Notes: generated by a model not told the origin, from the sequence alone. 64,000 bases of DNA from Pandoraea vervacti (GCF_000934605.2 NZ_CP010897.2:2046001-2110000), one strand, 5' to 3'; shown: positions 14,570 to 23,682, numbered from the stretch's first letter. A program made the numbers and translations.

Positions 14570-16345
14570 ATGGCTGCAATTAAAAATTCGCTGCCGCGCC
14601 GCCGCTTTGACGTCGTCATCGTGGGCGCAGGTGGTTCGGGCATGCGCGCTTCGCTGCAACTGGCCAAGGCCGGTCTGTCGGTGGCAGTGCTGTCCAAGGT
14701 GTTCCCCACCCGTTCGCATACCGTGGCCGCTCAGGGCGGCATTGGCGCTTCGCTCGGCAACATGAGCGAAGACAACTGGCATTACCACTTCTACGACACC
14801 ATCAAGGGCTCCGACTGGCTCGGCGACCAGGATGCGATCGAGTTCATGTGCCGTCAGGCGCCGAACGCCGTCTACGAACTGGAACACTTCGGCATGCCGT
14901 TCGACCGTAACCCGGACGGCACGATTTACCAGCGTCCGTTCGGCGGTCACACGGCCAACTACGGCGAGAAGCCGGTTCAGCGCGCCTGCGCGGCTGCCGA
15001 CCGTACCGGTCACGCGCTGCTGCACACGCTGTACCAGCAAAACGTCGCTGCCAAGACCCACTTCTTCGTGGAGTGGATGGCGCTCGACCTGATCCGTAAC
15101 GAAGAGGGCGATGTCCTCGGCGTGTCGGCGCTGGAGCTCGAGACCGGCGAAGTCTACCTGCTCGAAGGCAAGTGCACGTTGTTCGCAACCGGCGGTGCCG
15201 GCCGTGTGTACGCGGCATCGACCAACGCGTTCATCAACACCGGCGACGGTCTGGGCATGGCTGCGCGTGCAGGCATTCCGCTCGAAGACATGGAATTCTG
15301 GCAATTCCACCCGACCGGCGTGGCCGGTGCGGGCGTGCTGATTACCGAGGGTGTGCGCGGCGAAGGCGGGATTCTGCGTAACTCGAACGGCGAGCGCTTC
15401 ATGGAGCGCTATGCCCCGACGCTGAAGGACCTGGCGCCGCGTGACTTCGTGTCGCGTTCGATGGACCAGGAAATCAAGGAAGGCCGTGGTTGCGGCCCGA
15501 ACGGCGACTACGTGCTGCTCGACCTCTCGCACATCGGTGCCGAGACGATCATGAAGCGCCTGCCGTCGATTCGCGAAATCGCCTTGAAGTTCGCCAACGT
15601 CGACGCCATCAAGGAACCGATCCCCGTCGTGCCGACCATCCACTACCAGATGGGTGGTATTCCGACGAACTACAACGGTCAGGTTGTCTTGCAAAAGGAC
15701 GGCTCGTCGGTGCCCGTCAACGGCTTCTACGCCGTGGGCGAGTGCTCGTGCGTGTCGGTGCACGGTGCGAACCGTCTGGGCACGAACTCGCTGCTCGACC
15801 TCGTGGTGTTCGGCCGCGCTGCCGGTAACCACATCGTCGACTTCGTCAAGAACCATGGCGAGCACAAGCCGCTGCCCGCCGACGCTGGCGAAAACGCGCT
15901 GGCGCGTCTGGGTCGTCTGGAAGGTTCGAGCTCGGGCGAGTATGCACAGGACATCGCGAACGACATTCGCGCGACGATGCAGAAGCACGCTGGCGTGTTC
16001 CGTACGTCCGACCTGCTCAAGGAAGGCGTGGACGAGATCAAGCAAGTGGCCGAGCGCGTGTCGCACGTCCACCTGAAGGACAAGTCGAAGGTGTTCAACA
16101 CGGCGCGTATGGAAGCGCTGGAAGTTGACAACCTGATCGAAGTGGCGAAGGCCACCATGATTGCAGCGGAAGCCCGTAAGGAAAGCCGTGGTGCGCACGC
16201 ACACAGCGACTATCCGGAGCGCGACGACGCCAACTGGATGCGCCACTCGCTGTTCTTCAGCGAAGGCAATCGTCTGGAATACAAGCCGGTGCAGATGAAG
16301 CCGCTGACCGTCGACTCCGTGCCGCCCAAGGCGCGTACGTTCTAA
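14570..16345 (+). CDS. sdhA: Succinate dehydrogenase flavoprotein subunit
   Basis: Catalytic flavoprotein of complex II, 591 residues; it oxidises succinate to fumarate on the cytoplasmic face. The FAD-binding GAGGSG lies at residues 19-24 and the histidine for covalent FAD attachment is His50 in TRSHTVAAQGG. The substrate region includes FHPTGVAGAGVLITEGVRGE, and the capping and C-terminal parts are complete (HSDYPERDDANWM). No truncation is seen. It lies third in the operon with 3-bp spacing. Confidence 0.97.
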   Translation: MAAIKNSLPRRRFDVVIVGAGGSGMRASLQLAKAGLSVAVLSKVFPTRSHTVAAQGGIGASLGNMSEDNWHYHFYDTIKGSDWLGDQDAIEFMCRQAPNAVYELEHFGMPFDRNPDGTIYQRPFGGHTANYGEKPVQRACAAADRTGHALLHTLYQQNVAAKTHFFVEWMALDLIRNEEGDVLGVSALELETGEVYLLEGKCTLFATGGAGRVYAASTNAFINTGDGLGMAARAGIPLEDMEFWQFHPTGVAGAGVLITEGVRGEGGILRNSNGERFMERYAPTLKDLAPRDFVSRSMDQEIKEGRGCGPNGDYVLLDLSHIGAETIMKRLPSIREIALKFANVDAIKEPIPVVPTIHYQMGGIPTNYNGQVVLQKDGSSVPVNGFYAVGECSCVSVHGANRLGTNSLLDLVVFGRAAGNHIVDFVKNHGEHKPLPADAGENALARLGRLEGSSSGEYAQDIANDIRATMQKHAGVFRTSDLLKEGVDEIKQVAERVSHVHLKDKSKVFNTARMEALEVDNLIEVAKATMIAAEARKESRGAHAHSDYPERDDANWMRHSLFFSEGNRLEYKPVQMKPLTVDSVPPKARTF

Positions 16346-16360
16346 GGGATTCGCAAGATC

Positions 16361-17062
16361 ATGAAACGCATTTTCGAAGTCTACCGCTACGATCCGGACA
16401 AGGACGCTGCACCGTACATGCAGACCTACGAGGTCGAACTCGACGGTCACGAGCGCATGCTGCTCGACGCCCTGGTCAAGCTCAAGAAGATCGACGAAGG
16501 CATCGCTTTCCGCCGCTCGTGCCGCGAAGGCGTGTGCGGTTCGGACGCGATGAACATCAACGGCAAGAATGGTCTGGCCTGCCTGACCAACATGAACGAT
16601 CTGCCGAACAAGATCGTGCTCAAGCCGCTGCCGGGCCTGCCCGTCATTCGCGACCTGATCGTCGACATGACGCACTTCTTCAACCAGTACCACTCGATCA
16701 AGCCGTACCTGATCAACCCCGAGCCGGCACCGGAGAAGGAGCGTCTGCAGTCGCCCGAGCAACGTGACGAGCTCGACGGTCTGTACGAGTGTATTCTTTG
16801 CGCATCGTGCTCGACGTCGTGCCCGAGCTTCTGGTGGAACCCGGACAAGTTCGTCGGCCCGGCTGGTCTGCTCCAGGCTTACCGCTTCATCGCGGATAGC
16901 CGTGACACGGCAACCAACGAGCGTCTGGACAACCTGGAAGACCCGTACCGTCTGTTCCGTTGCCACACGATCATGAACTGTGTGGATGTGTGCCCGAAGG
17001 GTCTGAACCCGACGAAGGCCATCGGCAAGATCAAGGAGCTGATGGTGCGTCGCGCCGTCTGA
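16361..17062 (+). CDS. sdhB: Succinate dehydrogenase iron-sulfur subunit
   Basis: Electron-transfer subunit of complex II, 233 residues. The [2Fe-2S] ligands are in CREGVCGSD and GLAC (Cys54, Cys59, Asp62, Cys74), the [4Fe-4S] ligands in CILCASCSTSC, and the [3Fe-4S] ligands in CHTIMNCVDVCPKG. These are the standard three clusters that carry electrons from FAD to quinone. It follows sdhA by 15 bp. Confidence 0.97.
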   Translation: MKRIFEVYRYDPDKDAAPYMQTYEVELDGHERMLLDALVKLKKIDEGIAFRRSCREGVCGSDAMNINGKNGLACLTNMNDLPNKIVLKPLPGLPVIRDLIVDMTHFFNQYHSIKPYLINPEPAPEKERLQSPEQRDELDGLYECILCASCSTSCPSFWWNPDKFVGPAGLLQAYRFIADSRDTATNERLDNLEDPYRLFRCHTIMNCVDVCPKGLNPTKAIGKIKELMVRRAV

Positions 17063-17072
17063 TTCGACGATC

Positions 17073-17345
17073 ATGCCGGATACCACTCACCAGTCCGATC
17101 CGGTAAAACGTGCCCGCCTGCGCTGGCGGGCACGCCGCGGTTTGCTGGAAAACGACCTCATTCTCGAACGATTCTTCGCCAAGTACGAAGCCTCGCTGAC
17201 CGACGAGGATGTGGGCGCCCTCACGAAGCTGCTCGATTTGAGCGATAACGATTTGATGGATCTGCTGCTAGCGCGTAAAGAGCCCGAGGCGGATCTGGAC
17301 GGGCCGGACGTGCAGCGCCTGCTGGTGCTTTTGCGTGCCGTGTAG
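17073..17345 (+). CDS. sdhE: Succinate dehydrogenase assembly factor SdhE
   Basis: Small all-helical protein of 90 residues needed for covalent flavinylation of SdhA. The RGxxE motif that contacts the flavoprotein is present in RRGLLENDLILERFF. It starts 10 bp after sdhB and ends 29 bp before gltA, in the typical betaproteobacterial order sdhCDABE-gltA. Length and motif match the former DUF339/YgfY family. Confidence 0.93.
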   Translation: MPDTTHQSDPVKRARLRWRARRGLLENDLILERFFAKYEASLTDEDVGALTKLLDLSDNDLMDLLLARKEPEADLDGPDVQRLLVLLRAV

Positions 17346-17374
17346 GGGTTTTGGAATTTTTTTGAGGAAGCGAT

Positions 17375-18676
17375 ATGACTCCGTCTGATGTTAAAGCCAC
17401 CCTATCTTTCTCTGACGATTCGCCCAGCGTAGAGCTGCCGATTTATCAGGGCACGATGGGCCCGGATGTGATTGACATCCGCAAGCTGTACGGCCAGACC
17501 GGCAAATTCACGTATGACCCCGGCTTTATGTCGACGGCATCGTGCAATTCCGCCATCACCTACATCGATGGCGACAAGGGTGAGCTGCTGTACCGCGGCT
17601 ACCCGATCGAGCAGCTGGCGACCCACTGCGACTTCCTCGAAACCTCTTACCTGCTGCTCAAGGGCGAACTGCCGAACGCGCAGCAGAAGAAGGAATTCGT
17701 CGACACGGTGACCCGTCACACGATGGTTCACGAGCAGATGAACTTCTTCTTCCGTGGCTTCCGTCGCGACGCGCACCCGATGGCTGTGCTGACCGGTTCG
17801 GTCGGCGCCCTGTCGGCGTTCTACCACGACTCGCTGGACATCAATAACCCGAATCACCGTGAAGTCTCGGCGATTCGTCTGATCGCCAAGCTGCCGACGC
17901 TTGTCGCCATGGCGTACAAGTACAGCATCGGTCAGCCGTTCGTGTACCCGAGCAACGACCTGTCGTACAGCGCGAACTTCATGCGCATGATGTTCGCCAA
18001 CCCGTGCGAAGAGTACAAGGTCAACGACGTGCTGGTGCGCGCGCTGGACCGTATTCTGATTCTGCACGCCGATCACGAGCAGAACGCTTCGACGTCGACC
18101 GTGCGTCTGGCCGGCTCGTCGGGCGCCAACCCGTTCGCTTGTATCGCTGCCGGTATCGCCTGTCTGTGGGGCCCGGCGCACGGCGGTGCGAACGAAGCTG
18201 CCCTGAACATGCTCGAGCAGATCGGTTCGCCGGACAAGATCCCCGAATTCATCAAGCAGGTGAAGGACAAGAACTCGGGCGTGAAGCTCATGGGCTTCGG
18301 TCACCGCGTGTACAAGAACTACGACCCGCGTGCCAAGCTGATGCGCGAGACGTGCTACGAAGTGCTCAACGAACTGGGCCTGCACGACGATCCGCTGTTC
18401 AAGCTCGCCATGCAGCTCGAAAAGATCGCCCTGGAAGACGAATACTTCGTGTCGCGCAAGCTGTACCCGAACGTCGACTTCTACTCGGGTATCGTTCAGC
18501 GCGCACTGGGTATCCCGACGTCGATGTTTACCTGCATCTTCGCGCTGGCCCGTACCGTGGGTTGGATCGCGCAGTGGAACGAGATGATCGGCGAGCCGGA
18601 TCAGAAGATCGGTCGTCCGCGTCAGCTGTTCATCGGCCACACGCCGCGCGAAGTGGTGTCGATCGACAAGCGCTAA
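17375..18676 (+). CDS. gltA: Citrate synthase (type II)
   Basis: Entry enzyme of the TCA cycle, 433 residues, condensing acetyl-CoA and oxaloacetate; the length fits the hexameric, NADH-sensitive type II form. Catalytic regions are LHADHEQNASTSTVR, WGPAHGGANEAAL and MGFGHRVYKNYDPR. Start ATG 17375 has the Shine-Dalgarno GAGGAAG. It probably belongs to the sdh transcript or has a weak promoter of its own. Two hairpins follow downstream. Confidence 0.97.
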   Translation: MTPSDVKATLSFSDDSPSVELPIYQGTMGPDVIDIRKLYGQTGKFTYDPGFMSTASCNSAITYIDGDKGELLYRGYPIEQLATHCDFLETSYLLLKGELPNAQQKKEFVDTVTRHTMVHEQMNFFFRGFRRDAHPMAVLTGSVGALSAFYHDSLDINNPNHREVSAIRLIAKLPTLVAMAYKYSIGQPFVYPSNDLSYSANFMRMMFANPCEEYKVNDVLVRALDRILILHADHEQNASTSTVRLAGSSGANPFACIAAGIACLWGPAHGGANEAALNMLEQIGSPDKIPEFIKQVKDKNSGVKLMGFGHRVYKNYDPRAKLMRETCYEVLNELGLHDDPLFKLAMQLEKIALEDEYFVSRKLYPNVDFYSGIVQRALGIPTSMFTCIFALARTVGWIAQWNEMIGEPDQKIGRPRQLFIGHTPREVVSIDKR

Positions 18677-18718
18677 GCGCCGTCGAGGCGTCCGGCGCGG
18701 CCCCCGCTTGCCGTGCCG

Positions 18719-18752
18719 GCACCGCAACCTTGCCGAAACGGCAAGGCGGTGC
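18719..18752 (+). terminator. Strong hairpin after gltA (probable terminator)
   Basis: CCTTGCCG-AAA-CGGCAAGG (18728-18746) is extended by GCACCG (18719-18724) pairing with CGGTGC (18747-18752) across a CAA bulge, giving a 14-bp stem. No T-tract follows, so termination may be weak or Rho-assisted. Confidence 0.5.
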
Positions 18753-18817
18753 GGCCCGCAACGAGCCCTCGTTGCGTTATATTCGAATCCACGGCACAAG
18801 CTGCCGTGATTCGCACA

Positions 18818-18863
18818 AATCCCCGGTTCATCGTGCGTTTATCGCCCGGTTTTCCGGGGATTT
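18818..18863 (+). terminator. Second hairpin downstream of gltA
   Basis: AAATCCCCGG (18818-18827) pairs perfectly with CCGGGGATTT (18854-18863) across a 26-nt loop, followed by CGTATT. It could terminate sdh-gltA transcription before the leuC promoter. Confidence 0.4.
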
Positions 18864-18889
18864 CGTATTCCGCCCGCGCGAAAGCGCTA

Positions 18890-18945
18890 TGGCATAATCA
18901 AAAGTTCACAGAACGATATTCCGCGTTCTCAGAACGACATTTCGC
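18890..18945 (+). promoter_or_regulatory. leuC promoter with two tandem 21-bp operator-like repeats
   Basis: An extended -10, TGG-CATAAT (18890-18898), predicts a transcript start near 18905. Directly after it come two adjacent 21-bp units, 18904-18924 and 18925-18945, identical at 18 of 21 positions. Each begins with a dyad: GTTC-ACA-GAAC and GTTC-TCA-GAAC. The 21-bp period puts both dyads on the same DNA face, as expected for cooperative repressor binding. No regulator gene is adjacent. Confidence 0.65.
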
Positions 18946-18960
18946 CCCCGCGTTTTTATC

Positions 18961-20370
18961 ATGGCCAAGACGCTGTATGACAAGTTGTGGGATGCACACG
19001 TCGTGCATACCGAGGACGATGGCACGACCGTGCTTTACATCGACCGTCATCTGTTGCACGAGGTGACCAGTCCGCAGGCGTTTGAGGGCCTAAAACTCGC
19101 GCAGCGTCCGGTCTGGCGACTCTCTGCCAACCTTGCCGTGTCGGACCACAACGTGCCGACCACGGACCGCACGCAAGGCATTGCCGATCCGGTGTCGCGT
19201 CTGCAAGTCGATACGCTCGACGAGAACTGCGACAGCTTCGGCATTACGCAATTCAAGATGAACGACGTCCGTCAGGGCATCGTGCACGTGATCGGGCCTG
19301 AGCAGGGCGCCACGCTGCCGGGTATGACGGTGGTTTGCGGTGACTCGCACACGTCCACGCACGGAGCTTTCGGCGCGTTGGCGTTCGGCATTGGCACCTC
19401 GGAAGTCGAGCACACGCTCGCCACGCAGACCTTGCTCATGAAGAAGAGCAAGAACATGCTCGTGAAGGTCGAAGGCACGTTGCCGCGCGGTTGCTCCGCG
19501 AAGGACATCGTGCTGGCCGTCATTGGCAAGATCGGTACGGCGGGCGGTACGGGTTACACGATCGAGTTCGCCGGCTCGGCGATCCGCTCGCTGACGATGG
19601 AAGGTCGCATGACGGTGTGCAACATGGCGATCGAAGCGGGCGCACGCGCCGGTCTCGTCGCGGTGGATGACACCACGATCAACTACGTGAAGGGGCGCCC
19701 GTTCGCGCCGAGCGGTGTGGAGTTCCAGCAGGCTGAAGCCTATTGGCGCACGTTCCATACCGACCCCGGTGCGACGTTCGATCACGTGGTCGAAATCGAC
19801 GCCAACACGTTGCGCCCGCAAGTGAGCTGGGGCACGTCGCCGGAAATGGTGGTCAGCATCGAAGACCGCGTGCCGGATCCCGAGAAGGAAAAGGACCCGG
19901 TCAAGCGCAGCGCCATGGAGCGCGCGCTCGAATACATGGCGCTCACGCCGGATACGCCGATGGCGAGCATCAACGTCGACAAGGTGTTCATCGGGTCGTG
20001 CACGAACTCACGTATCGAAGACATCCGTGCTGCGGCGTACGTCGTGAAGAAGCTTGGCCGACGCGTCGCGTCGAACGTGCGTCTGGCGATGGTGGTGCCG
20101 GGCTCGGGGCTCGTGAAGCAGCAGGCGGAGCAGGAAGGTCTGGATCAGGTCTTCAAGGCGGCGGGCTTTGAATGGCGCGAGCCGGGTTGCTCGATGTGTC
20201 TGGCGATGAACGCTGACCGTCTGGAGTCGGGCGAGCGTTGCGCGTCGACCTCGAACCGTAACTTCGAAGGCCGTCAGGGCGCGGGTGGGCGTACTCATCT
20301 GGTGAGCCCGGCGATGGCGGCTGCGGCGGCCATCGAAGGTCATTTCGTGGACGTGCGCCGTCTCGTCTGA
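18961..20370 (+). CDS. leuC: 3-isopropylmalate dehydratase large subunit
   Basis: Leucine biosynthesis: isomerises 2- to 3-isopropylmalate together with LeuD. It has 469 residues, and the [4Fe-4S] cysteines are visible in FIGSCTNSRIED and GCSMCLAMN. The N-terminus MAKTLYDKLWDAHVVH matches the family, so the ATG at 18961 is secure, yet the leader just before it (CGCGTTTTTATC) has no Shine-Dalgarno. First gene of leuC-ecn-leuD-leuB, preceded by the repeat-bearing promoter. Confidence 0.97.
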   Translation: MAKTLYDKLWDAHVVHTEDDGTTVLYIDRHLLHEVTSPQAFEGLKLAQRPVWRLSANLAVSDHNVPTTDRTQGIADPVSRLQVDTLDENCDSFGITQFKMNDVRQGIVHVIGPEQGATLPGMTVVCGDSHTSTHGAFGALAFGIGTSEVEHTLATQTLLMKKSKNMLVKVEGTLPRGCSAKDIVLAVIGKIGTAGGTGYTIEFAGSAIRSLTMEGRMTVCNMAIEAGARAGLVAVDDTTINYVKGRPFAPSGVEFQQAEAYWRTFHTDPGATFDHVVEIDANTLRPQVSWGTSPEMVVSIEDRVPDPEKEKDPVKRSAMERALEYMALTPDTPMASINVDKVFIGSCTNSRIEDIRAAAYVVKKLGRRVASNVRLAMVVPGSGLVKQQAEQEGLDQVFKAAGFEWREPGCSMCLAMNADRLESGERCASTSNRNFEGRQGAGGRTHLVSPAMAAAAAIEGHFVDVRRLV

Positions 20371-20425
20371 CGCGCAGGCATCGATTTATCCGTCGTTTGA
20401 CAATTTCTTTGATAGAGACAAGACC

Positions 20426-20554
20426 ATGAAGAAACTGTGGATGCTAATCGGTGCGGTGCTGCTGTTGGGCGTGGCAGGTTGCAACACGATGGCCGGCCTC
20501 GGCAGGGATACCCAAGCCGCAGGCTCGGCGCTCGAGAACGCCGCGAAGAAGTGA
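20426..20554 (+). CDS. Entericidin A/B-family small lipoprotein
   Basis: 42-residue protein that is easy to miss. The N-terminus MKKLWMLIGAVLLLG leads into the lipobox VAGC, so it should be lipid-modified at Cys19. The mature part NTMAGLGRDTQAAGSALENA matches entericidin A/B, small membrane lipoproteins described in E. coli as a toxin/antidote pair. Here there is one copy, so a toxin role is not implied. It lies in the 315-bp gap between leuC and leuD on the same strand and is probably co-transcribed. This placement recurs in Burkholderiaceae, as far as I recall. Confidence 0.9.
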   Translation: MKKLWMLIGAVLLLGVAGCNTMAGLGRDTQAAGSALENAAKK

Positions 20555-20685
20555 GGCGACGATGCGCGTGACGGGGCCAGAACCTCGCTCGCGCAACTTT
20601 GAGGTTTCCGGTTTCATGGCGCTGTTGCCGTGTTGTTGCGAATGCAGCAGGCCGTGGCCGAACTGTTTTGATCAGGTGGTTCGTG

Positions 20686-21336
20686 ATGGAAAAATTTACC
20701 GTCCATACGGGGTTGGTGGCGCCGCTGGATCGCGAAAACGTCGATACCGACGCGATCATCCCCAAGCAATTCCTGAAGTCGATCAAGCGCACGGGCTTTG
20801 GCCCCAACCTGTTCGACGAATGGCGTTATCTCGACGTGGGGCAGCCGGGCCAGGATTGCAGCACGCGTCCGCTCAACCCGAACTTCGTGCTGAATCAGCC
20901 GCGGTATCAGGGCGCGACGGTGTTGCTCGCACGCAAGAATTTCGGCTGTGGCAGCTCGCGTGAGCACGCACCCTGGGCGCTTCAGCAGTATGGCTTTCGT
21001 GCCGTCATTGCGCCGAGCTTCGCCGACATCTTCTTCAACAACTGCTACAAGAACGGACTGCTGCCGATCGCGCTCTCCGAGATGCAGGTGGATCATCTGT
21101 TCAACGAGACGGCCGCATTCAATGGCTACCAGCTGACCATCGATCTGGACAAGCAGGCGGTGATCACGGCGGACGGCCGCGCTTACGAATTCGACATCGC
21201 ACCGTTTCGCAAGTACTGCCTGTTGAACGGCTTCGACGACATCGGCCTCACGCTGCGTCACGCCGACAAAATTCGCGCCTACGAGGCCGAGCGGCTCGCC
21301 AAGCAGCCGTGGCTCGCAACGCGTTTGCCGGGCTGA
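20686..21336 (+). CDS. leuD: 3-isopropylmalate dehydratase small subunit
   Basis: Swivel-domain partner of LeuC, 216 residues. Typical motifs are NVDTDAIIPKQFLKSI, FGCGSSREHAPWAL and FADIFFNNCYKNGLLP. The ATG at 20686 (MEKFTVHTG) has AGGTGG upstream and matches the family start; the frame is open back to 20599 but that part is not LeuD-like. Lies 35 bp before leuB. Confidence 0.96.
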   Translation: MEKFTVHTGLVAPLDRENVDTDAIIPKQFLKSIKRTGFGPNLFDEWRYLDVGQPGQDCSTRPLNPNFVLNQPRYQGATVLLARKNFGCGSSREHAPWALQQYGFRAVIAPSFADIFFNNCYKNGLLPIALSEMQVDHLFNETAAFNGYQLTIDLDKQAVITADGRAYEFDIAPFRKYCLLNGFDDIGLTLRHADKIRAYEAERLAKQPWLATRLPG

Positions 21337-21370
21337 GCCCGCGCGCGCAAGGCACATCCAAGGAGATTGC

Positions 21371-22438
21371 ATGAAAATCGCTGTGTTGCCGGGTGACGGC
21401 ATTGGTCCCGAAATCGTGACGGAAGCCGTTAACGTGCTCAATGCACTTGGCGAGACGTTCGAGCTGGAAGAGGCGCCCGTCGGCGGTGCAGGTTACGAGG
21501 CCTCGGGCCATCCGCTGCCGGAAGCCACGCTGAAGCTGGCCAAGGAAGCCGATGCGATCCTGTTCGGCGCCGTGGGCGACTGGAAGTACGATTCGCTCGA
21601 GCGGGCATTGCGTCCCGAGCAAGCCATCCTGGGGCTGCGCAAACATTTGCAGCTGTTTGCCAACTTCCGTCCCGCCATCCTCTACAAGGAACTGGCGGAT
21701 GCGTCGAGCCTCAAGCCGGAGATCGTGGCAGGGCTTGATATCCTCATCATTCGCGAGCTCAATGGCGACATTTATTTCGGTCAGCCGAAGGGCTTCCGTC
21801 AGTCGCCGGACGGCGCTTTCGAAGGGGCGCGCGAAGGTTTTGATACCATGCGCTATAGCGTGCCCGAAGTGGAGCGTATCGCGCATGTGGCATTCCAGGC
21901 GGCAGCCAAGCGCGACAAGCGTCTTTGCTCGGTCGACAAGGCCAATGTGCTGGAGACTTCGCAACTGTGGCGCGACACGATGATCGAGGTCGCCAAGCAG
22001 TATCCGGAAGTCGAACTGTCGCATATGTACGTCGACAACGCCGCGATGCAACTGGTCAAGGCGCCGAAGAACTTCGACGTGGTGGTGACGGGTAACATGT
22101 TCGGCGATATCCTGTCGGACGAGGCCGCCATGCTCACGGGGTCGATCGGCATGCTGCCGTCGGCATCGCTGGATGCCAATAACAAGGGGTTGTACGAACC
22201 GTCGCACGGTTCGGCCCCCGATATCGCCGGTAAGGGCGTGGCCAATCCGTTGGCGACGATCCTGTCGGCTGCCATGATGCTGCGTTACACGCTGGGTCGT
22301 GCCGAACAGGCCGACCGTATCGAGAACGCAGTGAAGAAGGTGCTGGCGCAGGGTCTGCGCACGCCTGACATCTGGCAGGAAGGCGCGACCAAGGTCGGTA
22401 CGCGCGAAATGGGTGCGGCAGTGGTGGCCGCACTATAA
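21371..22438 (+). CDS. leuB: 3-isopropylmalate dehydrogenase
   Basis: NAD-dependent oxidative decarboxylation of 3-isopropylmalate, third step of the leucine branch. 355 residues beginning MKIAVLPGDGIGPEI with an AAGGAGA Shine-Dalgarno. Substrate and metal sites are visible in RALRPEQAILGLRKH, YVDNAAMQL and GDILSDEAAMLTGSIG. It ends the leucine cluster; a hairpin follows. Confidence 0.97.
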   Translation: MKIAVLPGDGIGPEIVTEAVNVLNALGETFELEEAPVGGAGYEASGHPLPEATLKLAKEADAILFGAVGDWKYDSLERALRPEQAILGLRKHLQLFANFRPAILYKELADASSLKPEIVAGLDILIIRELNGDIYFGQPKGFRQSPDGAFEGAREGFDTMRYSVPEVERIAHVAFQAAAKRDKRLCSVDKANVLETSQLWRDTMIEVAKQYPEVELSHMYVDNAAMQLVKAPKNFDVVVTGNMFGDILSDEAAMLTGSIGMLPSASLDANNKGLYEPSHGSAPDIAGKGVANPLATILSAAMMLRYTLGRAEQADRIENAVKKVLAQGLRTPDIWQEGATKVGTREMGAAVVAAL

Positions 22439-22445
22439 CGTTGAC

Positions 22446-22465
22446 GGGGCGTCGTGAGACGCCCC
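22446..22465 (+). terminator. Hairpin between leuB and asd
   Basis: GGGGCGTC-GTGA-GACGCCCC: perfect 8-bp stem with a GNRA loop, no T-tract. It could attenuate read-through into asd or stabilise the leu transcript end. Confidence 0.45.
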
Positions 22466-22498
22466 TCGGCGCAATTGCAACGATAAGAGAGTGGATAA

Positions 22499-23629
22499 AT
22501 GAAAACCGTAGGTCTGGTAGGTTGGCGGGGCATGGTCGGTTCGGTTCTGATGCAGCGTATGCAGCAGGAGAACGACTTTGCTTTGATCGAGCCGGTGTTT
22601 TTCAGCACCAGCAACGCGGGCGGCAAAGCCCCGTCGATGGCGAAGAACGAAACTTCGCTGAAAGACGCCAATGATGTCAACGAGCTGAAAAAATGCGACA
22701 TCATCATTACCTGCCAGGGCGGTGACTACACAACGGAAATCTTCCCGAAGCTTCGCGCTGCGGGTTGGAACGGTTACTGGGTCGACGCGGCTTCGACGCT
22801 GCGCATGAAGGATGACGCGATCATCGTTCTGGACCCGGTCAACCTCGACGTGATCAAGAACGCCCTCACCAAGGGCACGAAGAACTTCGTCGGCGGCAAC
22901 TGCACGGTCAGTTGCATGCTGATGGGCCTGGGCGGCCTGTTCCAGCACGGTCTGGTCGACTGGCTCACGTCGATGACCTATCAGGCGGCCTCGGGCGGCG
23001 GTGCGCAGCACATGCGTGAACTGCTCACGCAGTTCGGCACGATCAACGCCGAAGTCAAGGCGCTGCTGGACGATCCGCATTCGGCCATTCTCGAGATCGA
23101 CCGCAAGGTGCTCGCCAAACAGCACGCGCTCACGGCTGACGAAACGAAGCAGTTCGGCGTGCCGCTGGGCGGCAACCTGATCCCCTGGATCGACAAGGAT
23201 CTGGGCAACGGCCAGTCGAAGGAAGAGTGGAAGGGCGGCGCCGAGACCAACAAGATTCTGGGCCTGGGCGACGGTTTCCCGGGCACGCGCGCCATTCCGG
23301 TCGACGGTCTGTGCGTGCGTATCGGTGCGATGCGTTGCCATAGCCAGGCGCTGACCATCAAGCTTACGAAAGATGTGCCGTTAGACGAACTGACCGACAT
23401 CATCGGCCAGGCGAACGACTGGGTGAAGGTGGTGCCGAACACGCGCGAAGCGTCGATGACCGATTTGACGCCTGCGGCCGTGACCGGCACGATGACGATC
23501 CCGGTGGGTCGCTTGCGCAAGATGTCGATGGGTCCGGAGTACCTGTCGGCATTCACGGTGGGCGATCAACTGTTGTGGGGCGCGGCCGAACCGCTGCGTC
23601 GCATGCTGCGGATCCTGCTCGACGCTTGA
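22499..23629 (+). CDS. asd: Aspartate-semialdehyde dehydrogenase
   Basis: Common step of lysine, threonine, methionine and diaminopimelate synthesis, 376 residues. The nucleophile Cys135 is in GNCTVSCML, the same position as in E. coli Asd; NADP-binding GWRGMVGSVLMQRM is at the N-terminus. The Gln/His active-site residues lie in TYQAASGGGAQHMREL and RIGAMRCHSQAL. It follows leuB by 60 bp and precedes fimV, the common betaproteobacterial order. Confidence 0.97.
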   Translation: MKTVGLVGWRGMVGSVLMQRMQQENDFALIEPVFFSTSNAGGKAPSMAKNETSLKDANDVNELKKCDIIITCQGGDYTTEIFPKLRAAGWNGYWVDAASTLRMKDDAIIVLDPVNLDVIKNALTKGTKNFVGGNCTVSCMLMGLGGLFQHGLVDWLTSMTYQAASGGGAQHMRELLTQFGTINAEVKALLDDPHSAILEIDRKVLAKQHALTADETKQFGVPLGGNLIPWIDKDLGNGQSKEEWKGGAETNKILGLGDGFPGTRAIPVDGLCVRIGAMRCHSQALTIKLTKDVPLDELTDIIGQANDWVKVVPNTREASMTDLTPAAVTGTMTIPVGRLRKMSMGPEYLSAFTVGDQLLWGAAEPLRRMLRILLDA

Positions 23630-23659
23630 GCGTTGCAGCGTATCGGTAAGGCGTGAAGA

Positions 23660-23682
23660 ACGGCGGCCCGCGAGGCCGCCGT
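23660..23682 (+). terminator. Hairpin after asd
   Basis: ACGGCGGC (23660-23667) and GCCGCCGT (23675-23682) form a perfect 8-bp stem with a 7-nt loop, followed by CCGCGCTTTGG. Probable terminator of modest strength. Confidence 0.5.

Noticed and set aside
14177..17086. 969-codon frame on the - strand opposite sdhD-sdhA-sdhB
   Set aside because: Antisense shadow of three conserved genes, no recognisable domain.
20426..20554. Toxin-antitoxin pair at the entericidin locus
   Set aside because: Only one small ORF is present between leuC and leuD; no partner gene is seen.
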